A DNA stretch of 27,782 nucleotides from Chromera velia (Eukaryota > Sar > Chromeraceae): NCBI GenBank assembly GCA_018398765.1, contig JAHBMJ010001715.1:1-27782 (forward strand), read 5' to 3'. Below the pieces are notes generated by a model, which saw only the letters and a program-made list of their open reading frames with translations, was not told where the DNA came from and did no database searches. The position numbers and the translations under genes are program-made. Of this stretch, positions 1-9,459 are shown piece by piece (the stretch's first letter is position 1; the number at the start of each line of letters is the position of its first letter).

Positions 1-521
1 CTGGAAAGCCGAAAAGCCAGAGAAAAAGCTCTCAGCAGCTCCCACCACCGATCGATTCGATTCACATTGAAGAAAGTGATCATGAAGAAGAGGAAAAGGA
101 AGTGCCATAAAGCTGAGTGATTGTCACCTCAATTTTGGTACGTGCTCTAACTTTATCGTATCAACAAAAAGTCATATGCAATTTCAAATCTATCAATTTT
201 ACGTTCTTAATCTCTATTAGTACTAGAGTGAGTCTCAGTGACTAGTGTATATACACTGCCACACAGGCATATTTTTTTTACGGAACTGATAAGTTATAAT
301 TTTATATATATTTTTTTAAATTTTTGAAACACACATCAGAAATGTTCTGATAACTATTGTCATGAGAAAAATGATCAGAGTGACAGTAAGTCAGTGACTC
401 AGTGAGGAACCCTAAGAGGTTAACCTCAAATCTTACCTCAAATATCAAATATTTGAGGTTGAAGCTCAAATTAAATCAAATCAAATCAAATCAAATATAA
501 TCAAATCAAACATGGTCACTA
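1..521 (-). mobile_element. Partial copy of a terminal-inverted-repeat DNA element (cut by window edge)
   Basis: This stretch is the reverse complement, with few differences, of 7482-8004, so it is a second copy of the ~1-kb element at 7482-8479 in the opposite orientation. Its visible terminus is CATGGTCACTA at 511-521. The other end lies outside the window. It includes the last ~35 codons of the element's reading frame (about 3-109, read on the plus strand here, with the same stop codon as the other copy) and runs of TCAAA near the end. The flank after the terminus is TGTGCCAT; the matching duplication on the other side cannot be seen. Confidence 0.8.
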
Positions 522-550
522 TGTGCCATATCGTCTTCAGTGCTGTCGAG

Positions 551-730
551 AGTGACCTCTAGACTTCAACCTCAAATTTACTTCAAATCTGGTCAGATTT
601 AAGCTTGAAGCTCAAATCAAATCAAACCAAATCAAATTAAAACGGATAGACATAGCGGGAAGGCCCTAGGGCGGAACATATCAATCAATCAATCAATCAA
701 TCAAATCCTATCAAATCAAATCTGGTCACT
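551..730. mobile_element. Short MITE-like element related to the flanking TIR element
   Basis: The segment begins AGTGACC (551-557) and ends GGTCACT (724-730). These are the same terminal bases as the larger element at 7482-8479. It also shares that element's 'cttcaacctcaaat' motif and TCAAA-rich interior. It is about 180 bp long and contains an ATCA run near 681-705. No clear target-site duplication is visible. It is probably an internally deleted or diverged non-autonomous relative. Confidence 0.5.
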
Positions 731-1038
731 AATTCCAAGGGTAAATTCCGCTAAATTCCCGAGGAATTTAACCTGGTTTTCTAGAGTATAGGATAGTATA
801 AGATAGGATTTGTGTTTCGATTAATAATGATGATGCATTGTAATGCAGTGCATGCATGATGGCCGATAGACCGATTAGTAATAATAATATATAATAATGA
901 TAACAATGATGATACCATTTTAAAGTAATTAATCCGACCAAAGTTGAAGTAAAGAAACTTAGGAATAATCTAGAAAATAATTATCAAGATTTTATGTATT
1001 TAAGCTCATTTAGTCACTTTGCTCATGATTTTGCTGGA
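731..1038. other. AT-rich intergenic stretch, no gene seen
   Basis: This is AT-rich sequence with many short TAATAATGATGA-type runs and one TGCATGCA motif near 850. It forms the 3' flank of the phosphatase gene, and no coding signal is apparent. Confidence 0.6.
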
Positions 1039-2034
1039 TTATTTCGGGACTAAGGGTACAGCAGCAGGAGCAGCATGTTGTGCGGTTGCATCAACCACTG
1101 CCGCACACATGTTGTCTCCGTACCCTGTGTTGATAGTTCTCTGGAAGATGGAGGAGAGCAGGCCCTCCTGGGGCGCATCTTTAAGAGACTCCAAGGCTGC
1201 AAAGAAGGTGTCCGACCCCCTTACTGCCCCCACCTTGGCTGTCTCTTCCGCCCCCCCTCCCTCTTCTTCCTGACTCGGAAAGTAATCTGGAATGCCGTCT
1301 CTTGTCAGAAGGAGACGGGGCGGCACACTAGGCAGTTCCCCGAAATTCACATTGGCTTCCAGATTCGAGGCTACCTGATCTTCCGGGATGGTGTATCCAA
1401 TGAAGGCCTTCGAGGTCAATGGATTGATATGGGTGAGTGCCTTGCTCTGAGCCCCATCTTGTACTGCGTCTCCAGACGGGAAGGGAATGATCATACAGTC
1501 CCCCATACCGGCCCAAAACACGCGTTGCTTTGTGACAAGAGCAATAGAAAATGCTGCTGCGGTCCGGTGCTGCTCTGGTAATCCCGCCTTGGTCTTCAGG
1601 ATTTCTTTGTAAACGGCTTGGAGCCACGAGAGAGTCGCACGACGAAAACCCTCCAGGGACTCTTGCGCCGCCTCATCCCACGGGAACGGAGAAACTGCCC
1701 CTGCGTCGGACCCCTGTGCAGCTGTCTGCTGCAGGACCCTGATGAATGTGTCCGAAGAGGTGGCGCCGCTGTGGCCGTCTACAACAACCAGAAGCATTGC
1801 TCCCTTGGGACAAGATACCAGTGCCCCTGCGTCCTCGTTGGTCTCTTGGTGGTAGTGTCCGTCTTTCGGCCCTGCAGAGATGCAGAGGGTCCCTTGGAGA
1901 CTCTCTGTGGAGCGTTGAAACAGCCGGAATGTTGCCTTGTGAGCATGGTCTCGGGGAAAGAGGAACACATCCTTGTCCGTCCCCTCCTGAGAGACGGAGA
2001 CAGAGACGGCCTCTGGAGAGGAAGGGGCGGCCAT
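1039..2034 (-). CDS. PP2C-type (PPM family) protein serine/threonine phosphatase
   Basis: The frame encodes 331 residues without introns. It shows the ordered PPM/PP2C signatures: NEDAG (Asp68), VVDGHSG (Asp86), WAGMGDC (Asp179), LTRDGIPD (Asp246) and GYGDN followed by AAVV (Asp307). In this family such aspartates coordinate the two metal ions that activate water for phosphoserine/threonine hydrolysis. The protein is slightly longer than a bare ~260-residue PP2C core. It carries a short N-terminal extension and an acidic, glycine-rich insertion around residues 255-262. No signal peptide or membrane segment is evident, so it is probably soluble. The ATG at 2034 is the first in frame with the domain. 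It is divergently placed to the methyltransferase-like gene starting at 2440. The substrate is unknown. DGHSG replaces the more usual DGHGG, so activity is likely but unproven. Confidence 0.85.
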   Translation of the reverse strand: MAAPSSPEAVSVSVSQEGTDKDVFLFPRDHAHKATFRLFQRSTESLQGTLCISAGPKDGHYHQETNEDAGALVSCPKGAMLLVVVDGHSGATSSDTFIRVLQQTAAQGSDAGAVSPFPWDEAAQESLEGFRRATLSWLQAVYKEILKTKAGLPEQHRTAAAFSIALVTKQRVFWAGMGDCMIIPFPSGDAVQDGAQSKALTHINPLTSKAFIGYTIPEDQVASNLEANVNFGELPSVPPRLLLTRDGIPDYFPSQEEEGGGAEETAKVGAVRGSDTFFAALESLKDAPQEGLLSSIFQRTINTGYGDNMCAAVVDATAQHAAPAAVPLVPK

Positions 2035-2439
2035 CGTTCGGGTCTAAAAGCGTTGAGCCTTTTTGTGCGCCGCCCGCCTTGCTAATCAAAGAAGCACCGC
2101 CTGCCACATACGTCTTCCACATTCCATGCAGATGCATGAGTGATAATGTAGGAGGGTTGTTGAAGCTAGTGTGGTATAGTGTGGTCGATCACACAGCACA
2201 TCACACGCGATGCCTGCATGCCGCTGCCGGCGCCGAAAATCCCCTACAGGGGATGCATGCAGAACGTCCGCAAAAATTGTGCAAAATGCCGTGAAAGGAT
2301 GACAGTAGCACCTTGCAATGATGCCAGCATTGCAGCCAGGGAATACACAATGGTATGCTAATAGTATTAGTGAAGCTTTCTCAATCACTTTGAAGTCAGT
2401 GGGAGCGTGAAGTGACGAATCTGTGTGTGGTTTCCTCCG
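2035..2439. promoter_or_regulatory. Shared promoter interval of a head-to-head gene pair
   Basis: These 405 bp separate the start codons of the minus-strand phosphatase and the plus-strand methyltransferase-like gene, so both promoters must lie here. A TGCATGCA octamer is at 2254-2261, with related ATGCA-type motifs near 2121-2136 and 2214-2221. A perfect hairpin, ATCCCC-TACA-GGGGAT, lies at 2238-2253. TGCATGCA-like sites are bound by some ApiAP2 factors in apicomplexans; a role here is inferred. Confidence 0.45.
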
Positions 2440-5400
2440 ATGCTCCAAAAGGCTCAGCGAGCGTTGCCGTCTCCTTCTCCGCCGTCTCGCTCTCATGTAT
2501 GCTCTTCAGCCTTACAGCGCCTGCGGGACGTTCTTTCTTCCCACTTGACTTCCAAGGAACTCACTCACCTGCAGAGAGTCGTCGAGCTTTCTTCTCGCCT
2601 GGCAGCTCTGTCGCCTGTAGACGGGCCGGGGCACGAGCAGTGGAGACAAAAGCAAAGGAGACGGCTCCATGCTGTCTCCCCGTCTCCCACCGACTCTCCC
2701 AGAAAAGGGACCGACAGACACGTGGCGTCTTACCTGAGGAGACAGGGCCTGCCCCGTTTAGAAGGGCACATCTACTTTGAAACTTTCCGGGAACTGCTGG
2801 AGCACTCGCACGGACTCCATCAGGCGCCGCTTAGAGGTATGTTGCAGGTATGCATGCAGCAAGCATCCAAATATCTAATGAACTGCAATTCCTTTGGCTG
2901 GGATAAAGCAGGAGGTCCTTCAAGGAATACACGGTCAAAACATAGTCATTTATCTCTATCATGAAGCTCTTTTCTGCCTTCCTCCTTTTTGCGGTATCGC
3001 TCTCATTCTCTGGTTGCCGTCCGTCTACGTATGTGGAGGCCGACCGCTTTTGTGTGTCCAAGACTGTTTCTGTTCTGACGTTCTGTCCGTTTCTAATTGC
3101 AGGCTTCTTTGCGGAACTTTTTGCCTTCTCAGTGCCGTCTCCAAAGGTCGTGGATGCGCTCGCAAAACAGTTCCCAAAAATCGTTGAGGTCAGTCGGAAA
3201 GGATCAAAGCCAAAGAAAGTATTGACTCCAAATCTCCTCCCTATCTGCCCAACTGAACTGCCGGCTCATCAAGCTGTCCTGTCTCTAAGAGCATCAACTG
3301 GCCGTCGACTCCAGTCAACATGCTGCGCCCATGTCACACAAACTTTTTTCTTGCAATTGCAGGTTTTTGTTTTCGCCCATCTGCAGGGGTCCCGGCAGGC
3401 TTCTGAGATTTGTTGTGGGTCTCTTCGTTCAATTTCCACCATTGGTTGGTTTTTTCGTCTCCTGCGGTTTCTCTCTTGGTTTCTGTTCTGAAGAACACGA
3501 CAGGAAGTCCCCGAAATTATCTGTTCAATTGTGTGGCTATCTGATAAATTAATGTTGCAGATCGGTGCCGGGAGTGGGTACTGGGCCGCACAGCTGAAGA
3601 ACGGTGGCAGCCGGGTTGCAGGCGAGTCTGAGAACAAAATGCGTCTGCATTTGTATATCAGCTAGCTCCTCTCGAGATCATGCAAGCTTTGAGACTATTG
3701 TTACAGACTGTCTGTCTCTCTTTCTGTGTTTTTGTGTGCCTCCCCCCTTCCCCGGTTTCCACTTCAGTTGCCCCCTGATTGATCGATCAATCGATCGAGA
3801 CGCACAGGCAAGAGGCAACAGGGTGCCGGCCACAAGAGGAAAGTGTCGTCGCACCTGCGCGCGAAGCAATTTCGCGGTCATCAGCTTGAAGACTGACGTA
3901 ACTCCAAGGCTTCCCTCTGCCTGGCGTTGACTTCTGATCTGCTTCAGCAGTCAGTCAGCCCGTGCAGTCCCCGATGGGAGAACAAGAAGGCATGTGTGCA
4001 AGCTTTTCTTTTCTTTTATTCATGCCAGACACTGTATGAATGAAAACACTTCAATTCAATTCAATGTGCAGCGTATGATGACAGGAGCGCGAGAGACCCC
4101 GACGGATGGCAGATGAGGTCATTTGGATCAAATTTAGTTCAAGGGACTCAGTGAGGACCTGTTTTTCGGCGTTGAAGGCAGACCGGGAAATTACTTCTTT
4201 CACATAAAGAAAGTTTTATTGCATCGATCGTCCCTGTAATATGCATGTGGGGAGTATTTCTGAATTATATCTGCATTTCTCCGTGGCTCTTTTCGCTTCC
4301 CTCCCAAATTCGATCGAACCTCAACGTGCAGGCCAACAAGCTTTCCTGTCATGCTTCGTGTGTGTTCTTGTCTTTCCTTAATTTATTTTCAATCTCCTCT
4401 GACCGCCAATTAAGTCCATCTTCCCCGCCCTTCCACTCCCTTCCTCAGTCAGTCTCTTCCTTCCCCTCCCAGCGTGCAAGAGGCCGGTTTCTCCATGCAG
4501 TGTTGCGTCTTGAATCAAAAATTTAATGAACAACGACTTGAAATACAGAGGTCATGACAGCGGGATAGGCTCAGGCTGAGTATCGATGCAGTGCGTGACT
4601 CATGGTCCTGTCTCAGTCTCATCTGACTGCTTGGCTGCATGAATGCTTGCAGGCACGGTCGCTGGTTTCCTGTCTTGCACGGCAGTGGAGACTCTGTGTG
4701 GATGGACGACAACTTGGGTCGACGCTTGGCTGGAAGGTCGGGAGGAAGACGGGAGCGAGAAGGAAAGAGGAAAGTGAAGAGTCAAAGGGAATTAAAAAAT
4801 CGAAACGGGGGTCATGTCTTCTGGTGACTCGAAAAGGCGCCCGTTCGTTCATTCGGCGTTGTCTCCCGTTCTTTTGTGTGTATGCCTACTCACAGTCGCG
4901 TATCGAGGAATGCTCCCACATGCCGCGTCGATCAGCCGTCTCTCTATTGTCCGAGCCGGCCAACGGGGCTGGCTACTCCGCCGACCAGCTGGCTGATGGA
5001 AAAGGAAAGAAAGAAAATGAAACTTCTGCAAACCTCTGGCGTGTGGATGGATGGATTGACTTGATTGGACAAAGGAAGCCCCAGTTTGTTTGACGGAGAG
5101 AATGGAAACAGGGAGAGAGAAAGAGATGGTTTTTCAGACCCTCTGATTTCTCTCGTGTAGTCTTTTCTTCCTCACGTTTCCATGCACACAGGAGCACTCG
5201 AGACGAATGGAACCAGGGGAGTGGTCCTGGAAAGCGAAATTCTGAAGCAGGCACAAACTCTCTGAGGGACAGCACAGGTCTAGAGGATTCGGCACTTCTT
5301 GTTTGCTGGCCGCAGGGGAGAAGGGCGCCTCTTGACACTTTTCCTGGTCAGTTCTTTCTCTGTTTTTTTCTTTTTGGTCCTGGCAGTTGCAACTTCTCTG

Positions 5401-5449
5401 TTTCGAAGACTCTCTCCACCCCTGAGGGGCGACTCGAAGTGGCGGCATC

Positions 5450-5481
<32 letters not shown>

Positions 5482-5487
5482 ACGGAC

Positions 5488-5520
<33 letters not shown>

Positions 5521-6693
5521 GGGCATCCACAGCATCCATCCAGTAAATCACAATGTAGAGGAAGAGTATGAGCATTGAAAAGGTGGCGGAGACATGGATG
5601 TGTCGGCTGAGCTTCGGTCAGGGCTGAAAAGATTTAGACCGGGGCCGCACAAGAGCGAGGCTCAGCACGTGCACTTCTGCAGTCTTCTTAGTCCTCTCTT
5701 GTCTCTAGCTCTTCGACCGAAATCTCCGAGTCGTTCTAGTTTCGTTTGGTGTTTCCTTTCTGCGTTGCAACGCGCCATTTTTTGATTAATGACTGTTCCT
5801 TTTCCTCTCGTCCTTGTCCCTGTGCTGCTCCTTTTGGTCTCTCACTTCTCTCTCCCGATCCACTCCTCGACTTTCTCTATCTATCCTCTCCACTTCTTTC
5901 CACCTGTCTGTGTATTCTCTCTTCCCTCTTTTCTGTCATCCATGATCCCCTATCTCTCCCATTTTGCTTTCCCCCTCTTTTTCCCCTTGCAGGAAAGCAC
6001 CTGATTGTCGTCGGGGAACCGAGTGCGCCTTCCGAGCTGGCGGGGGAAGAGGAGGGGCTCCTGAATTCTTTGCTGGACACAACAGAGACAGGAGGAAGCA
6101 GAGGGAGTGGCAGGAGGAGAGTTGTTTCGCTCTCTTTTCCGGATGCTTCGGTGTCCTCTTCCACTTCCTCTTCAGACCTTCAACCTTCCTCTTCCTCATC
6201 CCCTGCTTCTTCTTCTGCTGCGTCTGGTGATTCGCCTTTGTTTGAGATGAACGCGGAGTCCCCGAAAGGGCCTCCTCAAGAAGGAGAAAGAAAAAGTCCA
6301 CGAGACGCAGCACAGCATTTTTCTGGGGTGCAAGAAGAAGAAGACAGCGGGCCCCCTCAATCCTCTGTAGAGGTCTTGAAGGGAGAAGGGGGGACCGAAC
6401 GGGGAACTCTCAAGAAGAACGGAGACAGAGAGGTGTCGCGGCGTGGCCGTCTCTCTAAATCTCGGCAGGAAGAGACGGCAGAAGGGAAAGAACACGGAAA
6501 ACGATCTTCGATGAATTTGAATGATGTCTCTCTGCCTACTGGATTGAGCTATCCGAGTCAGAGCAAAACGCCGTTTCTCTCCTTTTCCTCACGCCCTGCG
6601 CCTCTGTGGAACTTTTGGTGCTTGGAGGAGGTCATGGAGATACCTCAGTGGGAAGGCATTAACGATGCTGTTTACGTTTTCAGACGGCGATGA
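2440..6693 (+). CDS. SAM-dependent methyltransferase-like protein, six exons
   Basis: The exons I infer are 2440-2836, 3103-3188, 3561-3621, 4072-4117, 5192-5346 and 5993-6693. All phases match and the spliced product is 481 residues. Residues 160-169 read VEIGAGSGYW, the glycine-rich SAM-binding motif I. AAYDD follows at 181-185, where the acidic end of strand 2 is expected. ALLVCWP is at 231-237, HLIVVGE at 251-257, and the C-terminus contains EIPQWEGINDAVYVFRR. This order matches an uncharacterised Rossmann-type methyltransferase family (GAGTGYWA, then LLLxWPP, then a C-terminal xIPxW motif). About 190 residues of Ser/Glu/Lys-rich, probably disordered sequence are inserted at ~258-451 between the last core strands. 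Introns 1, 2, 4 and 5 begin GT; intron 3 begins GCGAGT. The start at 2440 is the first ATG in frame. Substrate unknown. Exon 4 is only 46 nt and its donor (GTCATT) is weak, so an extra exon in intron 4 is possible. Confidence 0.78.
5453..5520. repeat. GACA microsatellite in intron 5
   Basis: Tandem CAGA/GACA units with a short GAGA interruption lie inside the last intron of the methyltransferase-like gene. Confidence 0.95.
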
Positions 6694-7481
6694 CGATCAT
6701 GCAATCCGTGGGTCATAATTTCACGTACCGCATGGGATGATCAATTTTGCTACACCCATGGCAGCTTCTGAGCTTCTGAACCCGTATGCTGTGGTCACAT
6801 TATTGCGGAATGGCGACTAAATGCGACTAAGTGGCGAAGCTAGTTGCTTCTGCAATTACGCATAAGTCAGATTCTAGGGTTGGACCACATGCTATTCTAG
6901 CCCGACCGCTGCATATTAAACTCACTTTACATATATACTATGTTTCTCCATATGTGTGGTCTTTCTTAGGGTCCTACACTGCTATACATTAATACAGTCG
7001 TAAAACATAGATTTTTTAAATAAATATATTGATGATAAACTTTCTAGTGAACATTAAATTGATAGTAAAACTGTACTGGAACAGTAAGTAAATTTACAGA
7101 TTTGAAGCTAGCTAGATTTGAAGCGTAATAACCTACTGGTTAGAGCATGCGGCTGTTAACCGCATAAGAGAATGACGAAATGATGGTCAAACGGAATGCA
7201 GAGCTAGATCTCTATGATGGTGAATCTACTTCATAAAATAGTCTGTCCATCAAGGCAGAGTAGAACGAATAGCCGAAAGGCGTTCGATCAGCTAGTGCTG
7301 CACGAAGTGAATCGATCTGAACTGGCTGGTGCTGAATGTGCGCGGCACAAAATCGTATAAAATCGAATGCTTGCGCGGTAATTCTATCCCCGGGGCCCGG
7401 CTAGCACAGCGCTTCGGCACCGCGCGGCACGGCCTGCACGCTCGGCCCGGTAGGTCCAGAAGCAAACATGGATACGCAACA
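6694..7481. other. Intergenic stretch with one tRNA-like fragment
   Basis: The DNA is AT-rich until about 7120, then of mixed composition, with a GC-rich patch at 7385-7450. Apart from the tRNA(Asn)-like fragment at 7124-7170 I see no gene. The last 8 bp (7474-7481) form the left target-site duplication of the following element. Confidence 0.5.
7124..7170 (+). pseudogene. Degenerate tRNA-Asn-like fragment
   Basis: The segment contains CTGGTTAGAGC, typical of a tRNA D arm. After it comes a perfect 5-bp stem, TGCGG/CCGCA (7148-7152 and 7160-7164), closing the 7-base loop CTGTTAA with a GTT (Asn) anticodon. The D stem does not pair properly, no T arm follows at the right distance and no acceptor stem is visible. 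A GTTCGATC box-B-like string occurs only at ~7285. It is best read as a tRNA remnant or a tRNA-derived SINE head, not a functional tRNA. Confidence 0.3.
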
Positions 7482-8479
7482 TAGTGACCATGTTTGATTT
7501 GATTATATTTGATTTGATTTGATTTGATTTAATTTGAGCTTCAACCTCAAATATTTGATATTTGAGGTAAGATTTGAGGTTAACCTCTTAGGGTTCCTCA
7601 CTGAGTCATTGACTTACTGTCACTCTGATCATTTTTTTCATGACAATAGTTATCAGAACATTTCTGATGTGTGTTTCAAAAATTTAAAAAAATATATATA
7701 TAAAATTATAACTTATCAGTTCCGTAAAAAAAATATGCCTGTGTGGCAGTGTATATACACTAGTCACTGAGACTCACTTTAGTACTAATAGAGATTAAGA
7801 ACGTAAAATTGATAGATTTGAAATTGCATATGACTTTTTGTTGATACGATAAAGTTAGAGCACGTACCAAAATTGAGGTGACAATCACTCAGCTTTATGG
7901 CACTTCCTTTTCCTCTTCTTCATGATCACTTTCTTCAATATGAATCGAATCGATCGGTGGTGGGAGCTGCTGAGAGCTTTTTCTCTGGCTTTTCGGCTTT
8001 CTAGGAGTGGGTGCTCCTGGGCTTCTATTCGGTTGCGGAGAGATGACAACGGGGTGAGACGGAAAACCGCGCATACGTTTGCTATTGCTGTTGGTGTTGG
8101 AACCATCCTGTTTCTGGGCAGCTAAACATCCAGAGTTGGTAAGTTCGGCTACCCTCTGTACCGCGCCAGGGCCGACAACAAGCCCCTTATGTTGGAGGTG
8201 AATATAGAGAGGTCGGTAGCTTTCCTCACCTGGAGTGATGACTTTCTCAGGAGGGGGAAGTTTCCCCCCAGCCTTCTCAGCATTTGCGTCTGCGGCCGCT
8301 TCCTTCATACTTGCAAAAGTTTTTTCGGGACCTTCATATTTGAGGTTGAAAGTTATATTGATCAAATATTTGATCGTATTTGATAGGTTTTTAAACACTA
8401 GGTCCTCCCTGACTGGATATTTGATTTGAGCTTAAGCCTTACCTCAAATCAAATCAAATCAAATCAAACATGGTCACTA
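7482..8479 (-). mobile_element. Complete ~1-kb terminal-inverted-repeat DNA element, hAT-like non-autonomous
   Basis: The left end is TAGTGACCATGTTTGATTTG (7482 onward) and the right end is its reverse complement finishing at 8479. The first 23 bases are identical in inverted orientation, and the similarity continues imperfectly through TTTGA-rich DNA. The flanks ACGCAACA (7474-7481) and ACGTAACA (8480-8487) match at 7 of 8 positions, suggesting an 8-bp target-site duplication. Eight-bp duplications are typical of hAT transposons. No transposase domain is present, so it is probably mobilised in trans. It carries one reading frame (7895-8308). A partial inverted copy is at 1-521. Confidence 0.75.
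7895..8308 (-). CDS. Unknown protein encoded inside the TIR element
   Basis: From the ATG at 8308 the frame gives 137 residues; it stays open upstream to 8398. The product starts MKEAAADANAEKAGG, has a middle segment with LYIHLQHKG and a Pro/Ser/Lys-rich tail, and ends in a very acidic stretch (SDHEEEEKEVP). I recognise no transposase or other domain. The stop codon and last ~35 codons are preserved in frame in the inverted copy at 3-109, which hints at coding use. A captured host-gene 3' exon is the main alternative. Confidence 0.35.
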   Translation of the reverse strand: MKEAAADANAEKAGGKLPPPEKVITPGEESYRPLYIHLQHKGLVVGPGAVQRVAELTNSGCLAAQKQDGSNTNSNSKRMRGFPSHPVVISPQPNRSPGAPTPRKPKSQRKSSQQLPPPIDSIHIEESDHEEEEKEVP

Positions 8480-8487
8480 ACGTAACA

Positions 8488-9075
8488 CGCTGGTACCCTA
8501 TACTTCAACTGAATTAATTAAAATATGTGTCTAAATATGTAATTAAAAATTAAATCTTAAACGGCTCTGACTGCTCCGTTTAGAGAAATATTCCTATTGC
8601 TTTGATCTAGGCTTTGATTTTATTCCCATATGCCCAGCTAGTAACTAGGTTAGTAATTTCACCTAGTGTCAACAAAGACGGAATAGTCCTTTTTCAGTTG
8701 CTAGTTCAGTTATCTGAATTTACTACTCAAGTGGTTACTAATTAGTCTGACATTGCTGCTAAGGCTTTTAATTATGAGAAACAAAGTTACTGTACATTTA
8801 AAAAAAAGGTGATGTGTGAGCATACATGACTAGGTGGGTGGGTGACCGAGGGTGCTACTGGGTAGGCCCGGTAGGTGAGTGAATGTTCACTGTTCGTTGG
8901 ATTTTAATCGACCGTATTAAATTTCAGGTTTTCCTTTGTCACTGTTTTTTCTCTTATTAAATTTATTTTATATATATATATATATATATAATTAAAATTG
9001 TAACATGGTTAAACATGCATGGTCTTTGTCGCCTAAGCTTTTTGTTTATGTTTCTGTTTTAGTATATCTTTTTTG

Positions 9076-9113
<38 letters not shown>

Positions 9114-9459
9114 GTCATTATGATCTTAAATGCATTGCTGAAATATTGTTTGACAGCGGTGAACGGCGGCGACTAGCGGCGACATGCGGCGACGACGCTC
9201 AAACGCTCGGCTCAAAGCTCTGCAAGCGCCGCCACGCCCCGTCTTCCATGAACCTGCAGGAAGACACCAAACAGAAAATGTATGATGCCTGTGTTGCAAA
9301 AATGCATGCATGTACGTATCATGCAAACATTACCAAACAGTATGCAACTGTCTGTTGCATGTCAGTTGCTGCATGATCAGCCTTCAGAGCACGGTTCTGC
9401 AGCACGGAAGAGCAGGACAAACATCGGAGGTGATTGGACAAGTCTCCTAAGTATCCGAT
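8488..9459. other. AT-rich interval with two TA microsatellites, upstream of the HNH gene
   Basis: TA runs are at about 8969-8991 and 9079-9111. A GC-rich patch with repeated GGCGAC lies at 9157-9195. A short plus-strand frame, starting at the ATG at 9249 and running towards 9314, could be an upstream exon of the HNH gene, but no splice pair is convincing. Confidence 0.45.

Noticed and set aside
4149..4230. Apparent exon reading FFGVEGRPGNYFFHIKK in intron 4 of the methyltransferase-like gene
   Set aside because: No acceptor lies upstream at a workable distance, and exon 4 joins exon 5 directly in phase 2 with a sensible spacing between AYDD and LLVCWP.
5134..5575. Cys/Leu/Ser-repetitive minus-strand frames
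   Set aside because: They read through the intronic GACA microsatellite antisense to exon 5.
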